Positions 14,402-22,704 of a stretch of DNA of 64,000 bases are shown one piece after another. Position 1 is the first letter of the stretch, and the number at the start of each line of letters is the position of its first letter. The position numbers and the translations under genes were made by a program. Source of the stretch: Candidatus Tectomicrobia bacterium (GTDB taxonomy: Bacteria > UBA8248); the NCBI GenBank assembly GCA_016192135.1, contig JACPUR010000004.1, positions 81,311 through 145,310 of the forward strand, in the 5' to 3' direction. The notes beneath the pieces were generated by a model. It worked only from the letters and a program-made list of their open reading frames with translations. It was not told where the DNA came from and did not search any database.

Positions 14402-16372
14402 TCAGCCCTCCTGTGGCTGGGCGGGAGGGTCGAGGACCCTCCCGGTGAGTTCCGTGTCATAGCCGCCCAGCGCCCGTACGGCGCGGGCGAAATCCTCGTC
14501 CCGCAGGATGTCCACCAGCCTGCGGATGGGCTCCGTCTCCCAATGCTCGGCCGGGACGACGAAGTCGAACCGCTCCCCGCCCAGGGGGACGAAGTCCAGG
14601 CCCAGCATCCGGGCCGCGGCCAGGATGCCCAGGCCCGCGTCGGCACGGCCCGCCGAAACCGCCATCGCGACCGCGACGTGGGTGGTTTCCACCCGGTCGT
14701 AGCCGCGCACCCGGGCGGGCTCGATGCCCGCCTTCGCCAGCAGGTGGTCGAGCAGCACCCGAGTGCCCGCGCCGAGCTGGCGGTTGGCGAGGGTGACGCC
14801 CGGCCGGGTGAGGTCGGCCACCGAGGCGATCCGCTTCGGGTTCCCCGGCGGGACCATGATGCCCTGCTCGCGCTGGACGAAGTTCACCACCACCACCTCG
14901 CGGCCTTTGAGGTAGCGGCGGATATAGCTCCAATTGTACTCCCCCGTCTTGGGGTCCAGAAGGTGGCTCCCCGCCAGGTGGGCCTCCCCGTTCCTCACGG
15001 CGATGAGCCCCGCCATCGAGCCCACCGCCGAGGCCGAGAGGCTCACCCCCCGGAAGCGCCGGCGCAGCTCCCCCGCCAGGAGGTCCAGGGCGTTGTCGTG
15101 GCTCCCCGCCATGAGGATGTTGCCCCGCACCTCGGCCCGGGGCCTAAGCAGCTCGACCCGCACCCGCTCGCCCGACTCCACTCCCTCGGCGTTCGGGGGG
15201 ATCCGGACCACGCCGTCCGACTCGATGAGGCTGCTGATGACGCTCGCTCCCCGCTTCGCCGGGAGGGCCATCAGCCGCCCCCCCACTTCCCCGAGCTTGA
15301 CCCGCAGGAACTCCTCCATCCCCAGGTGGGAGGCGCTCTTCCGGCTCAGCACGGCTTCCGCCGCCTCCTCTTCGACGGGAACGGTTCCCTCCAGGTGGGC
15401 CATGAGGGGCCGGACGAACTCCTGGGCCGCGATGGCGGCCGAAACCGGATAGCCCGGGACGCCGATGACGGGCTTCGCCGCGCCCGAGGCCGTCCGGCAG
15501 ACGCCCATCACGGTGGGCTTGCCGGGGAAGATGGCCACCCCGTGCACGAAGAGCTCCCCGAGCCGCTGGACGATGGCGGAGGTGTAGTCCTCCCGCCCGG
15601 CCGAGGAGCCCGCGTTGACGAGCACGATGTCGGCCCGCTCCAGCGCCTCCCTCACGGCGGCCTCGATGGCCTCGAGGCGGTCCGCCACGATGGGCCAGGC
15701 CAGGGGTTCGCCCCCCCACTGCTCGATGCAGCCCGAGAGCACCACCGAGTTGAACTCGATGAGCTGGCCCGGCTGGGGCGTCCTTCCGGCGGGCACCAGC
15801 TCGTCCCCGGTGGGAATGACGGCCACGTGCGGCTTCCTCCGGACGCTCACCCGGGCCACCCCGGCCGCGAGGAGCCCGCCCAGGTCGAAGGGCCGGAGGC
15901 GGTGTCCGGGCGGCAGGAGGAGCTGGCCCTCGACCATGTCCTCCCCCGCCACCCGCACGTGGGACCAGGGTGCCACGGCGGCCTCGATCTGGATCAGGCC
16001 GGGCTCGGGCTCGTGGACGTGCTCGGCCATCACCACGGCGTCGGTGCCCGGCGGGAGCGGATCCCCCGTGTCCACCGGGTAGGCGTCAGCGTTCAACCTC
16101 AGGTTGAGGGGCCGCACCGGCGAGGCGCCCGAGGTGGCCTCGGAGCGCAGCGCGTAGCCGTCCATCGCGGCCGCGTGGAAGTGCGGGCTCGAGAGCGCCG
16201 CATGGACCACCTCCGCCGTCACCCGCCCGAGCGCGCGCGCGACCTCCACCTCCTCGGCCGGGAGGGAGGCCGCGGGCCCCGCCTTCTCCAGCAGGCGCGC
16301 GAGGGCCTCCTCCCGGGGGATGTTCTCCAGGTAGAGCTTCCGCCCCGCCATGGGGAGGGAGGTCTCGTTCAT
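14402..16372 (-). CDS. MoeA fused to a LysR-type/PBP substrate-binding domain
   Basis: A 656-residue protein. Residues 1 to about 415 are a complete MoeA (molybdopterin molybdotransferase): FHAAAMDGYALRSEA near 65, DAVVMAEHV near 110, VIPTGDELVPAG near 190, NAGSSAGREDY near 255 and PGKPTVMGV near 285. Residues about 435-640 form a periplasmic-binding-protein-like domain (AGSHDNALDLLAGEL, RQLGAGTRVLLDHLLA, GRADAGLGILAAA) of the kind found in LysR-substrate-binding/ModA-like proteins. Such fusions are known as MoeA/LysR-substrate-binding proteins and may sense molybdate, tungstate or cofactor. It lies 16 bases after the other moeA and directly before moaA. Confidence 0.88.
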   Translation of the reverse strand: MNETSLPMAGRKLYLENIPREEALARLLEKAGPAASLPAEEVEVARALGRVTAEVVHAALSSPHFHAAAMDGYALRSEATSGASPVRPLNLRLNADAYPVDTGDPLPPGTDAVVMAEHVHEPEPGLIQIEAAVAPWSHVRVAGEDMVEGQLLLPPGHRLRPFDLGGLLAAGVARVSVRRKPHVAVIPTGDELVPAGRTPQPGQLIEFNSVVLSGCIEQWGGEPLAWPIVADRLEAIEAAVREALERADIVLVNAGSSAGREDYTSAIVQRLGELFVHGVAIFPGKPTVMGVCRTASGAAKPVIGVPGYPVSAAIAAQEFVRPLMAHLEGTVPVEEEAAEAVLSRKSASHLGMEEFLRVKLGEVGGRLMALPAKRGASVISSLIESDGVVRIPPNAEGVESGERVRVELLRPRAEVRGNILMAGSHDNALDLLAGELRRRFRGVSLSASAVGSMAGLIAVRNGEAHLAGSHLLDPKTGEYNWSYIRRYLKGREVVVVNFVQREQGIMVPPGNPKRIASVADLTRPGVTLANRQLGAGTRVLLDHLLAKAGIEPARVRGYDRVETTHVAVAMAVSAGRADAGLGILAAARMLGLDFVPLGGERFDFVVPAEHWETEPIRRLVDILRDEDFARAVRALGGYDTELTGRVLDPPAQPQEG

Positions 16373-16388
16373 GGCCGCTCCGTCCGCA

Positions 16389-17630
16389 TCAGTAGAGGGT
16401 CACCTGCACATCCGTCCCGGCCGGGAGCCCCTCGCGCTCCAGCGGGAGGGTGAGGAAGCCGTCCGCCCGGGTCAGGGTCGAGATCATGGCCGAGCTCCCC
16501 ATGAGGGGATGGGCCACGAGGAGGCCGTCCTTCCGCTCCAGGGTGACGCGCACCAGATCCTCCCGCCCGGGGGCGGAGGGGAGGTTCCGCGCCAGCCGCG
16601 CCGTCACCCGGCCCGCCTCGGCGGCGAAGGAGTCGGCCTCCCCCATCAACTGCCGGAGGATGGGCCGGACGAAGGCATGGAAGATCATCAGCGCCGACAC
16701 CGGATGGCCGGGAATCCCCACCACCGCCTTGTCCACGCTTCCGCGCCGGATGCGCCCGATGATGGTGGGCTTCCCCGGCTTGATCGAGATGCCGTGAACC
16801 AGCACCCCCGGCTCCCCCAGGGAGTCGATGGCCTCGACGGTGTGGTCGCGCGCCCCCATCGAGCTCCCGCCCGAGATGAGCACCACATCCGCCCGCTCGG
16901 CGGCCCCGCGGAGCCGCGCCTGGATGGCGGGGAGATCGTCCGGGAGGATGTCCTCCGTCTCGGGGATCCCCCCCGCCTCGACCACGGCGGCGGCGAGGGA
17001 GAAGCGGTTGATGTCCCGCACCTGCCCGGGCCGGGGCTCGGCGCGCGGGTCCACCAGCTCGTCCCCCGTCGGGAGAATGGCCACCCGGGGGCGGCGCCGC
17101 ACCTTGAGCAATACGACCCCCACCCCGGCGAAGGCGCCGATGTCCTGGCTGCGCAGGCGGCGGCCCGCCGGGAGGATGACCTCCCCCTTCCGCAGGTCGT
17201 CGCCCGGGGCGAGCACGTTCTCCCCCGCCGAGACGGGACGCCGAACCTCGAGCGTCCCCTCGTCGGGCCGGGAGGTGTGCTCGTCCATGATCACGGCGTC
17301 CGCGCCCTCCGGGATCATCCCCCCGGTACTCACCCGCGCCGCCCGGCCCCGGCCCACCTTGAACCCGGGCGCCTCCCCCATCCGGACCTCGCCCGCGATC
17401 TCCAGGTAGGCGGGGACGGACTCCCCCGCCCCGAAGGAGTCGGCCGCCTGGATGGCGTAGCCGTCCATGGTGGCGCGGGGGAAGTCCGGCAGGTCGGCCG
17501 GGCTCCGCACCTCCCCCGCCAGGATGCGCCCCACGGCCTCGAAGGCGGGCACCTCCTCCGCCGGCAGGGGGGCGAACCCCTGGACGGCCCGCATCGCCTC
17601 GGCCGGGGACACGACCTTGAAGAACTCCAC
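16389..17630 (-). CDS. moeA: Molybdopterin molybdotransferase MoeA
   Basis: I start the protein at GTG 17630, seven bases after GGAGG, giving 413 residues, the usual MoeA length. Motifs: FPRATMDGYAIQAADSF near 55, ARVSTGGMIPEGADAVIM near 95, ILPTGDELVDP near 183, ISGGSSMGARDHTVEA near 250 and SIKPGKPTIIG near 280. MoeA inserts molybdate (or tungstate) into adenylylated molybdopterin. An upstream ATG at 17765 would translate a structured leader and is rejected. It is first in the operon moeA, moeA-PBP, moaA, and is preceded by a terminator and a candidate riboswitch, so the operon is probably controlled by cofactor level. Two MoeA paralogues may serve Mo and W respectively. Confidence 0.9.
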   Translation of the reverse strand: MEFFKVVSPAEAMRAVQGFAPLPAEEVPAFEAVGRILAGEVRSPADLPDFPRATMDGYAIQAADSFGAGESVPAYLEIAGEVRMGEAPGFKVGRGRAARVSTGGMIPEGADAVIMDEHTSRPDEGTLEVRRPVSAGENVLAPGDDLRKGEVILPAGRRLRSQDIGAFAGVGVVLLKVRRRPRVAILPTGDELVDPRAEPRPGQVRDINRFSLAAAVVEAGGIPETEDILPDDLPAIQARLRGAAERADVVLISGGSSMGARDHTVEAIDSLGEPGVLVHGISIKPGKPTIIGRIRRGSVDKAVVGIPGHPVSALMIFHAFVRPILRQLMGEADSFAAEAGRVTARLARNLPSAPGREDLVRVTLERKDGLLVAHPLMGSSAMISTLTRADGFLTLPLEREGLPAGTDVQVTLY

Positions 17631-17658
17631 TCGGCTGCCTCCATCCGTCCGGCGGGCC

Positions 17659-17695
17659 AACAGAAAAGCCAGCCGCCGCTCGCGCGGGGCTGGCT
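17659..17695 (-). terminator. Intrinsic terminator in the moeA leader (attenuator)
   Basis: The leader RNA contains AGCCAGCC, a GC-rich middle part and GGCTGGCT followed by TTTTCTGTT, a convincing intrinsic terminator. It ends about 29 bases before the moeA GTG, after a long structured region. A terminator between promoter and first gene implies regulated read-through. Confidence 0.75.
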
Positions 17696-17751
17696 CGACC
17701 TTCGCGGGCGCCCGCTCCCCCCTCGGGGAGGCGGCGCCCGTTGCCCGCCCA

Positions 17752-17855
17752 GCGCTCCTTTCCATGACCGGGAGGCCCCGCCGTTTCCAGCGGAACCCTG
17801 TCGGCGGAACGCCCGGTACCCTCCGGGAGGGCTTAGGGCGGGCCGCTCGGAGCGC
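17752..17855 (-). ncRNA. Candidate Moco/Wco-type riboswitch aptamer
   Basis: Between the tatA stop and the terminator, GCGCTCC (17855-17849) pairs perfectly with GGAGCGC (17758-17752), enclosing about 90 bases of further hairpins (for example CCCTCCCGGAGGG, and GTTCCGCTGGAAACGGC). It contains GCCTCCCGGTCATGGAAAGG close to the 3' closing strand, which resembles my memory of the Moco RNA motif but could not be checked. A second strong hairpin (CGGGCGCC...GGCGCCCG, about 17706-17742) lies between aptamer and terminator. Position before moeA supports a molybdenum- or tungsten-cofactor riboswitch. Confidence 0.5.
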
Positions 17856-17869
17856 GGTCCCGGGATTCC

Positions 17870-18085
17870 TTAGCTGTGGCCCGCGCCCGGGGAGCCCCCG
17901 CCCTCCTGCTTGCCGGAGACCTGGGTCTTCTCGGGCTTCTCGGGCTCGTCGCTCATGCCCTGCTTGAAGCTCTTGATGCCCTTGGCGAGCCCTGAGCCGA
18001 TCTCCGGAAGGCGCTTGGCCCCGAAGACCAGGACGGCGATCGCCAGGATGATCAGAAGCTCGGGAAAACCGATTGCCGGGAACAT
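17870..18085 (-). CDS. tatA: Sec-independent translocase TatA/E
   Basis: A 71-residue protein with one N-terminal membrane helix (PELLIILAIAVLVFGA), the FGAKRLPEIGSGLAKGIKSFK amphipathic helix and a charged tail: the standard TatA/TatE form. TatA oligomers form the pore that exports folded, often cofactor-bearing proteins with a twin-arginine signal. At least one likely client is in this window (TRAP binding protein at 24.8-26.0 kb). No tatB or tatC is nearby. It stands between the aminotransferase gene and the Moco operon on the same strand. Confidence 0.9.
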   Translation of the reverse strand: MFPAIGFPELLIILAIAVLVFGAKRLPEIGSGLAKGIKSFKQGMSDEPEKPEKTQVSGKQEGGGSPGAGHS

Positions 18086-18107
18086 AGCTGCTCGCTCCTC
18101 GATCTTC

Positions 18108-19292
18108 TCAGGCCGCGGCCTCCGCGTACACCTGGGTGGCGGCGGCCACGGCGCGGCCCACGGAGTCAGTATACCCCATCTGGCGGCAGATTACCTCCAG
18201 GGCCGAGAGGAGGTAGACCACGTTGGCCTGGGTGGCTCCGTGGCCCATCATGCCGATACGCCAGATCTTCCCCGCCACGGCGCCCAAACCGCCCCCGATC
18301 TCGATGTCGAACTCGTTCAGGAGGCGCTTGCGGATGGCCCCGTCGTCCATGCCCGGCCTGAGGCTCACGGTGTTGAGGGTGGGGGTGCGGAAGCCCTCCT
18401 GGGCGAACATGGAGAGCCCCAGGGCCTCGGCCCCCGCCTGGAGGGCCCGGCTGGCCCGGGCGTGGCGGGCGAAGCGCTTCTCCAGGCCCTCGTCGAAGAC
18501 GATCCGCAGGGCCTCCCGGATGGCGTAGTTCATGGTGATGGGGCCGGTGTGGTGGTAGACCCGCTCCTGGCCCCAGTACTTCTCCACCATGGTCACGTCG
18601 AAATACCAGCTCTTGACCTTGCTCTTGCGCTCGCGGGCCTTGCCCAGGGCGCGTTCGCTGAAGGTGATGGGCGCCAGGCCCGGCGGACAGGAGAGGCACT
18701 TCTGGGTGCCGCTGTAGGCGAGTTCGATCCCCCACTTGTCCAGCTCGACGGGCACCCCCCCCAGGGAAGTGACGCAGTCCAGCAGGAGGAGCGCCCCGTG
18801 CTTGCGGCACATAGCGCCGATCTCCTCCATGGGCTGGAGGACCCCGGTGCTCGTCTCGGCGTGGACGATGCCCACCAGCACCGCGTCGGGGTGGGCGCCC
18901 AGGGCTTTCTTCACGTCCTGCGGGTCGATGGGCCTGCCCCAGGGCGCCTCGACGCGGATGACCCGGGCGCCGTAGCGGCCGGCCACGTCGGCCATGCGCT
19001 CGCCGAACACCCCGTTGACACAGATGATCGCCTTCTCGCCCTCCTCGACCATGTTGCAGACCGAGGCCTCCATGGCGGCGCTGCCCGTGCCCGAGACCGG
19101 GAAGGTGACCCGGTTCTTGGTGTTGAAGAGCCCGCGCAGCATCTGCTGGCAGTCGTCCATCACGGCCAGGAAGTCGGGGTCCAGGTGGCCCACGACGTGG
19201 GTGCTCATCGCCTTGAGGACCCGGGGGTGCACGGGGCTGGGGCCGGGGCCCAGGAGCAGGCGCAGATGGGGGTTCAACTCGCCGATCGTCAT
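18108..19292 (-). CDS. Class V aminotransferase (alanine-glyoxylate / serine-pyruvate type)
   Basis: A 394-residue PLP enzyme of fold type I. GPGPSPVHPRVLKAMS at the start, the phosphate-binding GTGSAAMEA near 69, LLLDCVTSLGGVPVELDKW near 175 and the Schiff-base lysine in YSGTQKCLSCPPGLAP are all typical of alanine-glyoxylate/serine-glyoxylate aminotransferases. It transfers an amino group from alanine or serine to glyoxylate or a related oxo-acid. The ATG at 19292 has GAGGA just upstream. It lies downstream of an aldehyde dehydrogenase on the same strand, which may place it in catabolism of an amino acid or amino-acid-like compound. Confidence 0.87.
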   Translation of the reverse strand: MTIGELNPHLRLLLGPGPSPVHPRVLKAMSTHVVGHLDPDFLAVMDDCQQMLRGLFNTKNRVTFPVSGTGSAAMEASVCNMVEEGEKAIICVNGVFGERMADVAGRYGARVIRVEAPWGRPIDPQDVKKALGAHPDAVLVGIVHAETSTGVLQPMEEIGAMCRKHGALLLLDCVTSLGGVPVELDKWGIELAYSGTQKCLSCPPGLAPITFSERALGKARERKSKVKSWYFDVTMVEKYWGQERVYHHTGPITMNYAIREALRIVFDEGLEKRFARHARASRALQAGAEALGLSMFAQEGFRTPTLNTVSLRPGMDDGAIRKRLLNEFDIEIGGGLGAVAGKIWRIGMMGHGATQANVVYLLSALEVICRQMGYTDSVGRAVAAATQVYAEAAA

Positions 19293-19469
19293 TGAGTCCT
19301 CGCATGGCTGGGGAAAAAAGCCCCGGCGCCCTCGGGAGCCGGGCAGGCGGGAAAACGGGCGGCATCCTAGCACACGGAAGGAGGCGCGGAAATGCCCGGA
19401 GGCCCACTCCGCCGGGCGGACGGAGGGGCCTCCGGGGAGGATCCGGGGACTGTTCCAGGAAGGCGGAGC

Positions 19470-20927
19470 TTAGGACCCCAGGTTGACCACCACCGATTTG
19501 ACCTCCAGGTACATCTCGAGGCCCTCGCGGCCGCCCTCGCGGCCGAGGCCGCTCTGCTTGAAGCCGCCGAAGGGGATCTCGTGGGTGTAGCCAGCGGCGT
19601 CGTTCACCCCGATGAGCCCGTAGTCGAGCTGCTCGGTCACGCGGACCACCCGCGACATGTCCTTGGTGTAGAGGTAGCAGGCGAGGCCGAAGATGGTGTC
19701 GTTGGCCCGGCGGATGAGCTCCTCCTCGGTCTTGAAGGTGAGGATGGGGGCCACGGGGCCGAAGATCTCCTCCTGGCAGACCGGCCAGTCGTCCTTCACG
19801 TCCACCATGACGGTGGGGGCGTAGAAGTAGCCCTTCGCGTAGGCGCCCTCGCGCATGTAGTCGCCGCCCGCCAGCACCTTCGCGCCCCGCTTCTTCGCGT
19901 CCTCCACCAGGGCGTGGATCCCCTTGCGGGTCTCCTCGTTGATGAGGGGGCCCACCTGCATCCCCGGCTCGAAGCCCGGCCCCACCTTGAGGGCCTTCAC
20001 CTTCGCGACGAAGGCCTCGGTGAACTTCTGGGCGATGCTCTCCTGGACGTAGATGCGGTTCGCGCAGATGCACGACTGGCCGCCGACCCGGAGGTATTTG
20101 ATGGCCACCGCGCCGTCCACGGCGGCGTCGAAGTCGGCGTCATCGAAGACGATGAAGGGCGCGTTCCCGCCCAGCTCGAAGGTGATGCGCTTGATCTGCC
20201 TCGCCGCCTGCTCCATGAGGGCCTTGCCCACCTCGGTGGAGCCGGTGAAGCCGATCTTCTTCACCTTGGGATTCTCCATCATCTCGGCCGCCATGGGCCG
20301 CGACTTGGAGCCGGTCACCACGTTCAGCACCCCGGGCGGGATGCCCGCCTCGTGGCAGGCACGGGCGATGGCCAGGGCGGTGAGCGGGGTGGCCGAGGCG
20401 GGCCGCAGCACCACCGTGCAGCCCGCCGCCATGGCGGGGGCGATCTTACGGGTGATCATGTTCGCCGGGAAGTTCCAGGGGGTGATGGCCCCCACCACCC
20501 CGACCGGGCTGGCCTGCACCCACAGGCGCTTGTTCTTGAAGGGGGAGGGGACCGTCTCCCCGTAGGCGCGGCGCGCCTCCTCGGCGTACCAGTTGAAGTA
20601 GCCTATGGAGAAGCCGACTTCCCCCTTCGACTCGGCGAAGGGCTTGCCGTTCTCGAGCGTCATGAGGCGGGCGATCTCCTCGAGGCGCTCGCTCATCTGG
20701 GCCTCGGCCTTCCGGAGGAGCGCCCCCCGCTCCTTGCCCGGGGTGGAGGCCCAGCCGGGGAAGGCCGCGTGGGCCGCGTCGATGGCCCTCCGCACCTCGG
20801 GGACGCCCCCGTCGGCCACCGTGGCCACCAGGTTGCCGTTGGCCGGGTCGCGGACCTCGAACCGCCCCCTCCCCTCCGCCTCGACCCATTGGCCGTTGAT
20901 GTACATGGAGTAATGCTCGGCGCACAT
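19470..20927 (-). CDS. NAD(P)-dependent aldehyde dehydrogenase (succinate-semialdehyde type)
   Basis: A 485-residue aldehyde dehydrogenase. Catalytic Cys286 in VGGQSCICANR, general base Glu251 in FELGGNAPF, Asn152 in TPWNFP and the cofactor loop FTGSTEVGK are all present. The CxC around the nucleophile (SCIC) and overall pattern are those of GabD-like succinate-semialdehyde dehydrogenases, which make succinate. The usual cofactor-contacting Lys of VLKPAE is Arg here (VLRPAS). AAGGAGG lies six bases before the ATG. Related enzymes act on glutarate or other semialdehydes, so substrate is only a class-level guess. Confidence 0.88.
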   Translation of the reverse strand: MCAEHYSMYINGQWVEAEGRGRFEVRDPANGNLVATVADGGVPEVRRAIDAAHAAFPGWASTPGKERGALLRKAEAQMSERLEEIARLMTLENGKPFAESKGEVGFSIGYFNWYAEEARRAYGETVPSPFKNKRLWVQASPVGVVGAITPWNFPANMITRKIAPAMAAGCTVVLRPASATPLTALAIARACHEAGIPPGVLNVVTGSKSRPMAAEMMENPKVKKIGFTGSTEVGKALMEQAARQIKRITFELGGNAPFIVFDDADFDAAVDGAVAIKYLRVGGQSCICANRIYVQESIAQKFTEAFVAKVKALKVGPGFEPGMQVGPLINEETRKGIHALVEDAKKRGAKVLAGGDYMREGAYAKGYFYAPTVMVDVKDDWPVCQEEIFGPVAPILTFKTEEELIRRANDTIFGLACYLYTKDMSRVVRVTEQLDYGLIGVNDAAGYTHEIPFGGFKQSGLGREGGREGLEMYLEVKSVVVNLGS

Positions 20928-21059
20928 GGCGGCCTCCTTGGGCCCGCCGCGCGCCCCTCCGAAAGGGCGCCGATGGGCCGGCTTGAGGTTCCCGCCCGCG
21001 GGCCGGGACGGAACATCCGCGGGATGGCCGCGGCCTTGCCGCGCGCGAGCGGATGGGAA

Positions 21060-21251
21060 CTACCGGTGGTTGCCGTTCTCCTTCATCACCGCCTGGACGA
21101 AATCGAATCCCAGCAGGGCGAGGACGAAAACCACGATGATCGCCAGGGGGACGGACTTCAGGCTGACCGCATAGATACCCAAGAACAGGGCGACCAGGAC
21201 GATGCCAATCAGGCTGTTGACGATGTTTCCCACAGTATCCGGAGCCTCCAT
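21060..21251 (-). CDS. Small two-helix membrane protein
   Basis: A 63-residue protein from ATG 21251 with two predicted membrane helices (IVNSLIGIVLVALFLGIYAVS and PLAIIVVFVLALLGFDFV). The short tail is MKENGNHR. A GTG 18 bases further in, with GGAGG at a suitable distance, is an alternative start that removes six residues. No family recognised. It lies between the aldehyde dehydrogenase and amidase genes on the same strand. Confidence 0.55.
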   Translation of the reverse strand: MEAPDTVGNIVNSLIGIVLVALFLGIYAVSLKSVPLAIIVVFVLALLGFDFVQAVMKENGNHR

Positions 21252-21330
21252 GGTGCCCCGCGGCTCTCGCGCTCCGCCCGGGGGCGGCACCTGCCCCGGC
21301 GGCTCTCCATCCGCCTTCCCCGTCCCGCCC

Positions 21331-22659
21331 TCATCCCCCCTCGACCGAGCGCGCCAGCCAGCCGGCCGTCCGGAGGAGTTGGGCGTCCCCGCCCTTGGAG
21401 GCCACGAGCTGCGCCCCGATGGGCAGCCCGCCGGACCCCTCGAGGATGGGAAGGCTCACCGCCGGCAGCCCGCAAAGGGTCCAGAGCGTGCAAAACACCG
21501 GGCTCCCCGTGGACTCCAGGCCCCGGGGCGCCTCGCCGGTGGCCGCGGGCGTGAGAATGGCATCATACCACTTCAATATCTCGTCCAGGATGCGGACCAG
21601 GAGGAGCCGCCCCTCAAGGGCGCGGTTGTAGTCCACGGCCGGCACCTTCTGCCCGCGCTCGATCATCTCCCGGAGGATGGGGCTCAGCTTTTCCTTGCCG
21701 TGGGCGTATTCCCGCTCGAAGTTCCGGGCGAGGTCCGGCTCCAGGATCATCCGGTGCCATTCCACCGCGTTGCCGAAGACCTCGGGGAGCTGCACCTCCT
21801 CCGCGTCCTCCCCCAAGTGCTCCATCAATTCGGCGAAGGCGGCGCGGGTGTCCTCGTCGGCCTTCTCCCACACCGGGGTCTTGATAAAGGCCAGGCGGGG
21901 CGGCAGGGGGGGCTCCGAGGCCACCGCCTGGACCAGGGAGGGCCGTGCCCGGGGCAGCGTGTCGGGGTCGTGCTCGTCGTACGCCATCATCGGCTCCGCG
22001 GCGAGCGCCACGTCCTCGAGGGTGCGCCCGAACACGCCGACGTGGTCCAGCGGCCGCGACTGCTGGAGCATGTGGTGGCGGGAGATCAGCCCGTGGGAGG
22101 GCTTGTAGCCGTAAATCCCGCAGTAAGAAGCAGGGCGGAGGGTCGAGCCGTTAGTCTGGGTCCCGATGGCCACGGGCACCATGCCCGCCGCGACGGCCGC
22201 GGCCGAGCCGCTCGAGGAGCCCCCCGGGGTCCGCTCGGGGTCGCGCGGATTCCGCGTCTTTCCCGGGGAGTAGACGGCCAGCTCGGTCGTGACGGTCTTG
22301 CCCATGATGACGGCCCCGGCCTGGCGGAGCAGGGCCACCGCCGTGGCGTCGGCCAGGGGCTGCCGGCCGGCGTGGAGGACGGTACCGTCCTCGGTGGGCA
22401 TGTCGTGGGTGTCGAAGATGTCCTTGACGCCGACCGGCACCCCGTGGAGCGGACCGAGGGCCCGGCCTTCCTTCCGGGCCAAGTCCGCCGCGCGCGCCTG
22501 GGCGAGGGCCAAGCCGCGGTCCAGGAAGGCCCAGGCGCCCACCCGCTCCTCCAGCGCCGCGGTATGGTCCAGGCAGGCCTGCACCAGCTCCTCGGAGGCG
22601 ATCTGGCCGGAGCGGATGGCCTCCGCCGCCTGGCCGGCCGTCATCTGGATAAGTTCCAT
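21331..22659 (-). CDS. Amidase-signature family hydrolase
   Basis: A 442-residue amidase. The Ser-cisSer-Lys triad is visible: Lys79 in GVPVGVKDIF, Ser148 in the PGGSSSGSAAAVAAG signature and nucleophile Ser172 in GTQTNGSTLRPAS. The ATG at 22659 has AGGAAG upstream; a longer frame exists but has no ribosome site. These cytoplasmic enzymes release ammonia from carboxylic amides. It follows the TRAP operon by 46 bases on the same strand, so the imported compound or its derivative may be an amide. It lacks the GatB/GatC context of the tRNA amidotransferase subunit. Confidence 0.88.
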   Translation of the reverse strand: MELIQMTAGQAAEAIRSGQIASEELVQACLDHTAALEERVGAWAFLDRGLALAQARAADLARKEGRALGPLHGVPVGVKDIFDTHDMPTEDGTVLHAGRQPLADATAVALLRQAGAVIMGKTVTTELAVYSPGKTRNPRDPERTPGGSSSGSAAAVAAGMVPVAIGTQTNGSTLRPASYCGIYGYKPSHGLISRHHMLQQSRPLDHVGVFGRTLEDVALAAEPMMAYDEHDPDTLPRARPSLVQAVASEPPLPPRLAFIKTPVWEKADEDTRAAFAELMEHLGEDAEEVQLPEVFGNAVEWHRMILEPDLARNFEREYAHGKEKLSPILREMIERGQKVPAVDYNRALEGRLLLVRILDEILKWYDAILTPAATGEAPRGLESTGSPVFCTLWTLCGLPAVSLPILEGSGGLPIGAQLVASKGGDAQLLRTAGWLARSVEGG

Positions 22660-22704
22660 GCTCTTCCTAGGTGGGAATGGCCCCCAAGAAGCGCGGGGCA
22701 AGCG

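Noticed and set aside
17631..17765. Longer moeA with an ATG at 17765
   Set aside because: The extra 45 codons translate the structured leader and terminator, and the downstream GTG has a clear ribosome site and normal family length.
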